From: JACRLW01 sp046349595
GTDB lineage: Bacteria > Planctomycetota > UBA1135 > UBA2386
Length of the DNA: 64,000 nucleotides
Direction of reading: 5' to 3'
NCBI GenBank assembly: GCA_046349595.1
Contig: JAXMCA010000001.1
Span: 2,852,001 to 2,916,000 of the forward strand
The notes below the pieces were generated by a model that was not told the DNA's origin, ran no database searches, and saw only the letters and a program-made list of their open reading frames with translations. Positions 61,064 to 64,000 of this stretch are shown one piece after another. Made by a program: the position numbers and the translations under genes. Positions within the stretch are counted from its first letter, which is position 1, and the number at the start of each line of letters is the position of its first letter.

Positions 61064-62304
61064 ACGTCCATGCCGCGCGCGAGGAAGATCTCTTCCATCG
61101 TGTCGAGCACCTGGCGCACGTAGTCGCGCTTGACGCGGTAGGCGCCGGGGAAGAACGAGCGCTTGAAGCCGTACACCAGCACGTCCTTCAGCTCGCGCGG
61201 CGACAGCTTGAAAGTCTGCACCGCCTTGAGGACCTCGTCGGTCACGGTGGTGCGCGACACGAGGCGGTTGTCGGTGCACAGCGCGGTGCTGACCTTCGCG
61301 TCGCGCATCTTGCGGAAGGGGTGCTTGCGCAGGTCGTCGCGCAGCTCGGGCAGCGTCTGCTGGTTGCTGGTCAGGCAGACCTCGAGCGTGATGCGTCGGT
61401 CCGCAACGTAGCGCACCAGGTTCTCGACGTAGCGCTTGCGATCGCGGATGCGCGGATCCTGGATGCGACCCGCCGAGAACAGCCAGGTGCCGTGGCCGAT
61501 GCGGTCGGCGTGGCAATCGGTGATCGCCTGGAAGATCGACTCCGGACCATAGTCCTCGCCCGCGTGCACGGTCGCGCCGAGGAAGTGGTCGTGCACGAGC
61601 TGATAGGCCGCCGCGTGGTGTTCCGCGGGGAAGCCGCGCTCCTGGCCGGCGAGATCGAAGCCGACGATCGGCAGCCCGTCCTCCTCGACGGCGGCCACCG
61701 CCGCGCGCGCCAGCTCGAGCGACGCCAGCCCGTAGATCTGCTCGCGCGGCATGTGCGGCAGCGCGGTGAAGTAGGCGGCGTAGTGCCGCGAGAACACCGG
61801 GAGGAAGAACCGCATCGCGCAGACGATCACGCCGGCCTCGAAGCGCGGGCGACGTCCGGCGAGCACCTCGGGGTCGCGATCGAGTTCGCGCTTGGCGCGC
61901 GCGATGCCCTTGCTCACCGCGTGCAACACGCCGCGCAGGTCGAGCTGGTCGTGGACGTGGAGCTGCGGGGCGAAGCGTGGCTCGACGTAGCAGACGTTCT
62001 CCGCCCAGCAGTCGAGGCACAGCTCGTAGGCCGCGCGCTCGAGGGCCTCGGCGTCCTGCAGGCAGGCCACGGTGAACTCGAAGCCCTTCAGGTACTCGGG
62101 CAGGTTCTTGTAGGCGCGCTTGAAGACGAGATCGAGGAGGCCGTCGCGATTGGTGCTCGGCAGCGCGACCCTGCGCTCCCGCGCAAGCTCGATCAGGGTC
62201 TCGATGCGCAGCGAGCCGTCGAGGTGGACGTGCAGATCCGACTTGGGGAGCGCCGCGATCAACTCGCGGTCGAGCACCGGACTCGCCGGCTTCGCCTTGG
62301 GCAT
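61039..62304 (-). CDS. Adenosine deaminase-like metallohydrolase
   Basis: A 421-residue amidohydrolase of the adenosine deaminase family, which hydrolyses adenosine or related purines. The metal ligands are visible: LHVHLDGSL at about 24-32 (two His), VHAGEDYG with a His-Gly-Glu, HADRIGHG with the catalytic His, and ALCTDNRLVS with the Asp. The last motif is TDN as in many bacterial relatives. The protein is 60-80 residues longer than E. coli Add. The ATG is at 62304; CAGAAT lies 6 nt before it. Substrate could be adenosine or another modified purine. Confidence 0.85.
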   Translation of the reverse strand: MPKAKPASPVLDRELIAALPKSDLHVHLDGSLRIETLIELARERRVALPSTNRDGLLDLVFKRAYKNLPEYLKGFEFTVACLQDAEALERAAYELCLDCWAENVCYVEPRFAPQLHVHDQLDLRGVLHAVSKGIARAKRELDRDPEVLAGRRPRFEAGVIVCAMRFFLPVFSRHYAAYFTALPHMPREQIYGLASLELARAAVAAVEEDGLPIVGFDLAGQERGFPAEHHAAAYQLVHDHFLGATVHAGEDYGPESIFQAITDCHADRIGHGTWLFSAGRIQDPRIRDRKRYVENLVRYVADRRITLEVCLTSNQQTLPELRDDLRKHPFRKMRDAKVSTALCTDNRLVSRTTVTDEVLKAVQTFKLSPRELKDVLVYGFKRSFFPGAYRVKRDYVRQVLDTMEEIFLARGMDVRAGRQDD

Positions 62305-62310
62305 CGACGG

Positions 62311-62340
62311 ATTCTGTGGCCGGACGGTGCCGCGATGCAA
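62311..62340 (-). promoter_or_regulatory. Promoter for the adenosine deaminase-like gene
   Basis: Read on the minus strand, TTGCAT and CAGAAT are separated by 18 bp, and CAGAAT ends 6 nt before the ATG. There is no Shine-Dalgarno. This fits a leaderless transcript. Confidence 0.5.
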
Positions 62341-62387
62341 CGATCGTCGCGCTTGCCCGGCGGCGGGACGCCTGGGAGCATCGGCGC

Positions 62388-63752
62388 GTGGCCTCCGCGT
62401 CCCCACCCGACGAGCCGACGCACGACGCGAGGTGGCGGCTCCGGGACGCCGACCAAGCAGAGGCCGCAGCCTTCTCCGATCTGCCGGCGGTGCTGTCGCG
62501 CCGCGAGGACGAGCCCTGCGCGCCACCCAATCGCCATCGCGTGGTTCATCGCGTCCACGGCGACGACGGCCGCACCTACTACCTGAAGTGCTTCGCCCGC
62601 ACGCCGCTCAAGAACCGCATCACCAACGCCTGGTCGTCGCCCCGCTGCCGTCTCGACGCGCAGCGCGAGGCCTTGGTCGCGGGCGCGTTGCGGAGCGCGG
62701 GATTCGCGGCGCCGCGCGTGGTCGCGGTCGGGACGAGCGGACCGCGATCGTTCTGCATGCTCGCGCAGGTCCGGGGTGAAGAGCTGCGGACCAGGATCGC
62801 GACCGGCCGCTGCCCGCGCGCCCTCGCCGAGCGTGTGGCACGGCACTGCGGCGCGATCGGTCGCGCGGGGATCACGCTTCCCGACCTCTCGGCGCTGCAC
62901 GTGTTCGTCGACGGCGAGGATCCGGGCACCGCCGGGCTGACGGTGATCGACCTGCATCGCGGCGCATGTCGTCGTCCCCGACGTCGCGACCTGGTCCGCA
63001 TGCTGCGCTCCTTCGCGCGCTCGGTCGCGGGACTCGCCGTCACGCGCGCCGCGGCGCTCCGCTTCGCGGTGCGGCTGCTGCGCGCCGCCGACACGGGCGT
63101 GCCACCGCGCGCGATCGTGTCCCGACTGCCGCCCTTCGACACGCATGGCCGCTACGACGCGGCGGACCGCGCACGCCGCTACGGCGAGCGCGACGCAAAG
63201 CGTGCCGGACGCGAGGTCGTGCTGCTCGACCGGGTCTGGCCCGGTCGCGTCGGGGATGTCGTGCTCGACGTCCCCTGCGGCCGTGGACGATTCGCGGAGT
63301 TCGCAAGGGCGCGCGGCGCGGCGTGGATCGGGGCCGACCGATCACGCGCGATGCTCGCCGCCGCGCGCGACGCCGAACCGGCGGCAGGGTTCGCATCGGT
63401 CGACGCCACCGCGCTGCCCTTCGCCGATCGAGCCGTCGACGGTGTGGTGACCTTCCGCTTCCTCCACCATGTCGACGACGAGGCGGCGCGACGCGTGTGT
63501 CAGGAGGCCGCGCGTGTCAGCGCGCGCTTCGTGGTCGTCACCTTCTTCCACCCCGTCTCCGCCCACGCGCTGCAACGGTACCTGCTCGGCGTGTTGCATC
63601 GCCGACCGCGCACACGCTTCGCGCGCACGCTGTCGACGGTCGACCGGTGGTTCGAGGAAGCGGGCTTCGCACGCACGACCGCTGCGGCCGAGGCGCGCTA
63701 CCTGCGCGATCTGTGGATCGCGAGCTACGTGCGCGCGCTCAGCGACCGTTGA
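62388..63752 (+). CDS. Fusion of InaA-like (RIO/LPS-type) kinase and SAM methyltransferase
   Basis: A 454-residue protein with two parts. Residues 30-215 are a kinase-like domain of the WaaP/InaA lipopolysaccharide-kinase group: TYYLKCF near 68, RLDAQREALVAGALRSAGF, HVFVDGEDPG and LTVIDLHRG (DxH-type catalytic strand). Residues 250-454 are a class I methyltransferase: GDVVLDVPCGRGRFAEFAR (motif I), IGADRSRAMLAAAR, VDGVVTFRFLHHVDDE and a family tail. It may act on the cell envelope, modifying LPS or a related glycan. The start is GTG 62388 with GGGAG 11 nt ahead. It is divergent from the adenosine deaminase gene. Confidence 0.82.
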   Translation: MASASPPDEPTHDARWRLRDADQAEAAAFSDLPAVLSRREDEPCAPPNRHRVVHRVHGDDGRTYYLKCFARTPLKNRITNAWSSPRCRLDAQREALVAGALRSAGFAAPRVVAVGTSGPRSFCMLAQVRGEELRTRIATGRCPRALAERVARHCGAIGRAGITLPDLSALHVFVDGEDPGTAGLTVIDLHRGACRRPRRRDLVRMLRSFARSVAGLAVTRAAALRFAVRLLRAADTGVPPRAIVSRLPPFDTHGRYDAADRARRYGERDAKRAGREVVLLDRVWPGRVGDVVLDVPCGRGRFAEFARARGAAWIGADRSRAMLAAARDAEPAAGFASVDATALPFADRAVDGVVTFRFLHHVDDEAARRVCQEAARVSARFVVVTFFHPVSAHALQRYLLGVLHRRPRTRFARTLSTVDRWFEEAGFARTTAAAEARYLRDLWIASYVRALSDR

Positions 63753-64000
63753 AGCGACCGCCCGGCCGCGATGGGGGCGAACCGCCACCCAGCGCACCCC
63801 CGAGTGAATCCCCGAGCACGCGATCGAGAGCGCTCTCCACGGCGAGGTTGTCGTCGTTCGCATCGAGCGCGTCGAACGCCGCACGCAGCGAGTCCTGGAC
63901 CGAGGAGATCGCGTGATCGACACCCTCGAGTGCGCCGGGCGTGACGATCGCACCCTCCTGCGCGAGTTGCACGAGGAGCTGGTAGACGTCCTGGATCGGG
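63739..64000 (-). CDS. Truncated hypothetical protein (5' part beyond the window)
   Basis: The last 87 codons of a minus-strand gene. The frame continues past the right edge without a start that must be used (an in-frame GTG is at 63972). The visible part reads PIQDVYQLLVQLAQEG, then an amphipathic helical region (VDHAISSVQDSLRAAFDALDAN) and a Gly/Ser-rich end. It overlaps the 3' end of the kinase-methyltransferase gene by 14 bp. No family is recognised. Confidence 0.6.
   Translation of the reverse strand, partial: PIQDVYQLLVQLAQEGAIVTPGALEGVDHAISSVQDSLRAAFDALDANDDNLAVESALDRVLGDSLGGALGGGSPPSRPGGRFNGR

Noticed and set aside
59986..62586. An 866-codon plus-strand frame through IS110 and the adenosine deaminase gene
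   Set aside because: It runs out of frame with the recombinase and antisense to the deaminase, and shows no domain.
1..64000. tRNA or rRNA genes
   Set aside because: I looked at all gaps between genes for cloverleaf-like segments or rRNA motifs and saw none, but a covariance search would be needed to be certain.

Overview
The window is GC-rich (roughly 70 percent) bacterial chromosome. It most likely comes from a member of the Planctomycetota. The evidence is the mix of gene families: secreted LVIVD-repeat, Kelch-repeat and 'BEGDPAPG'-repeat proteins, Tat-exported Gfo/Idh/MocA and PmoA-like proteins, a multi-EF-hand protein, several sigma factors including one fused to a membrane-anchored ectodomain, and a recurrent C-terminal domain on exported proteins. 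No rRNA, tRNA or CRISPR array was recognised, so the phylum call rests on gene content and is an inference.

Layout. 1-4.3 kb is a minus-strand housekeeping block: pssA, a fused folK-panC, ispE, a zinc-ribbon spoVG, and a truncated DUF2520 gene. 4.5-13.6 kb holds exported proteins on the plus strand (helical repeat protein, Kelch protein, SGNH hydrolase-like protein, LVIVD-like protein, large secreted protein). 13.9-19.1 kb is a translationally coupled trio: Tat-exported phosphatase-like protein, decaheme cytochrome c with LVIVD propeller, ten-EF-hand protein. 19.4-21.6 kb carries two tandem paralogous secreted proteins, convergent with a lipoprotein-type catalase-peroxidase (21.6-24.0 kb). 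24.1-29.1 kb is a four-gene minus-strand operon with overlapping ends (PmoA-like, Gfo/Idh/MocA oxidoreductase, DUF1080-like lipoprotein, DCC-lipase maturation factor fusion). 29.3-38.5 kb has a secreted protein, proline iminopeptidase, an esterase, a subtilase facing a putative caspase-fold peptidase, and a DbpA-type helicase. 38.5-41.6 kb encodes two exported proteins.

41.7-44.3 kb encodes an ECF sigma factor, an anti-sigma-like membrane protein and a PrsW-type protease, a plausible regulated-proteolysis signalling set. An IS630-family element (44.6-45.8 kb) sits exactly in the stop codon of a 1226-residue protein that joins an ECF sigma factor to a membrane helix and a very large ectodomain. 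49.5-57.3 kb has rhodanese-ThiF, a lipoprotein, a methyltransferase, xthA, an FAD oxidoreductase and a membrane protein. 57.4-59.4 kb is a secreted repeat protein whose stop codon abuts an IS110-family element (59.39-61.01 kb). That element has a long structured non-coding region upstream of its recombinase that looks like a bridge RNA, including a 7-nt segment complementary to the element's own left end. The window ends with an adenosine deaminase-like gene, a kinase-methyltransferase fusion and a truncated gene.

Two themes cut across the window. Many exported proteins end in a related beta-rich C-terminal domain finishing in a [ST]N-containing strand, possibly a shared sorting or anchoring module. 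Many single genes lack a Shine-Dalgarno and instead have a -10-like hexamer (A at position 2, T at position 6) 6-7 nt before the start codon, suggesting leaderless transcripts.
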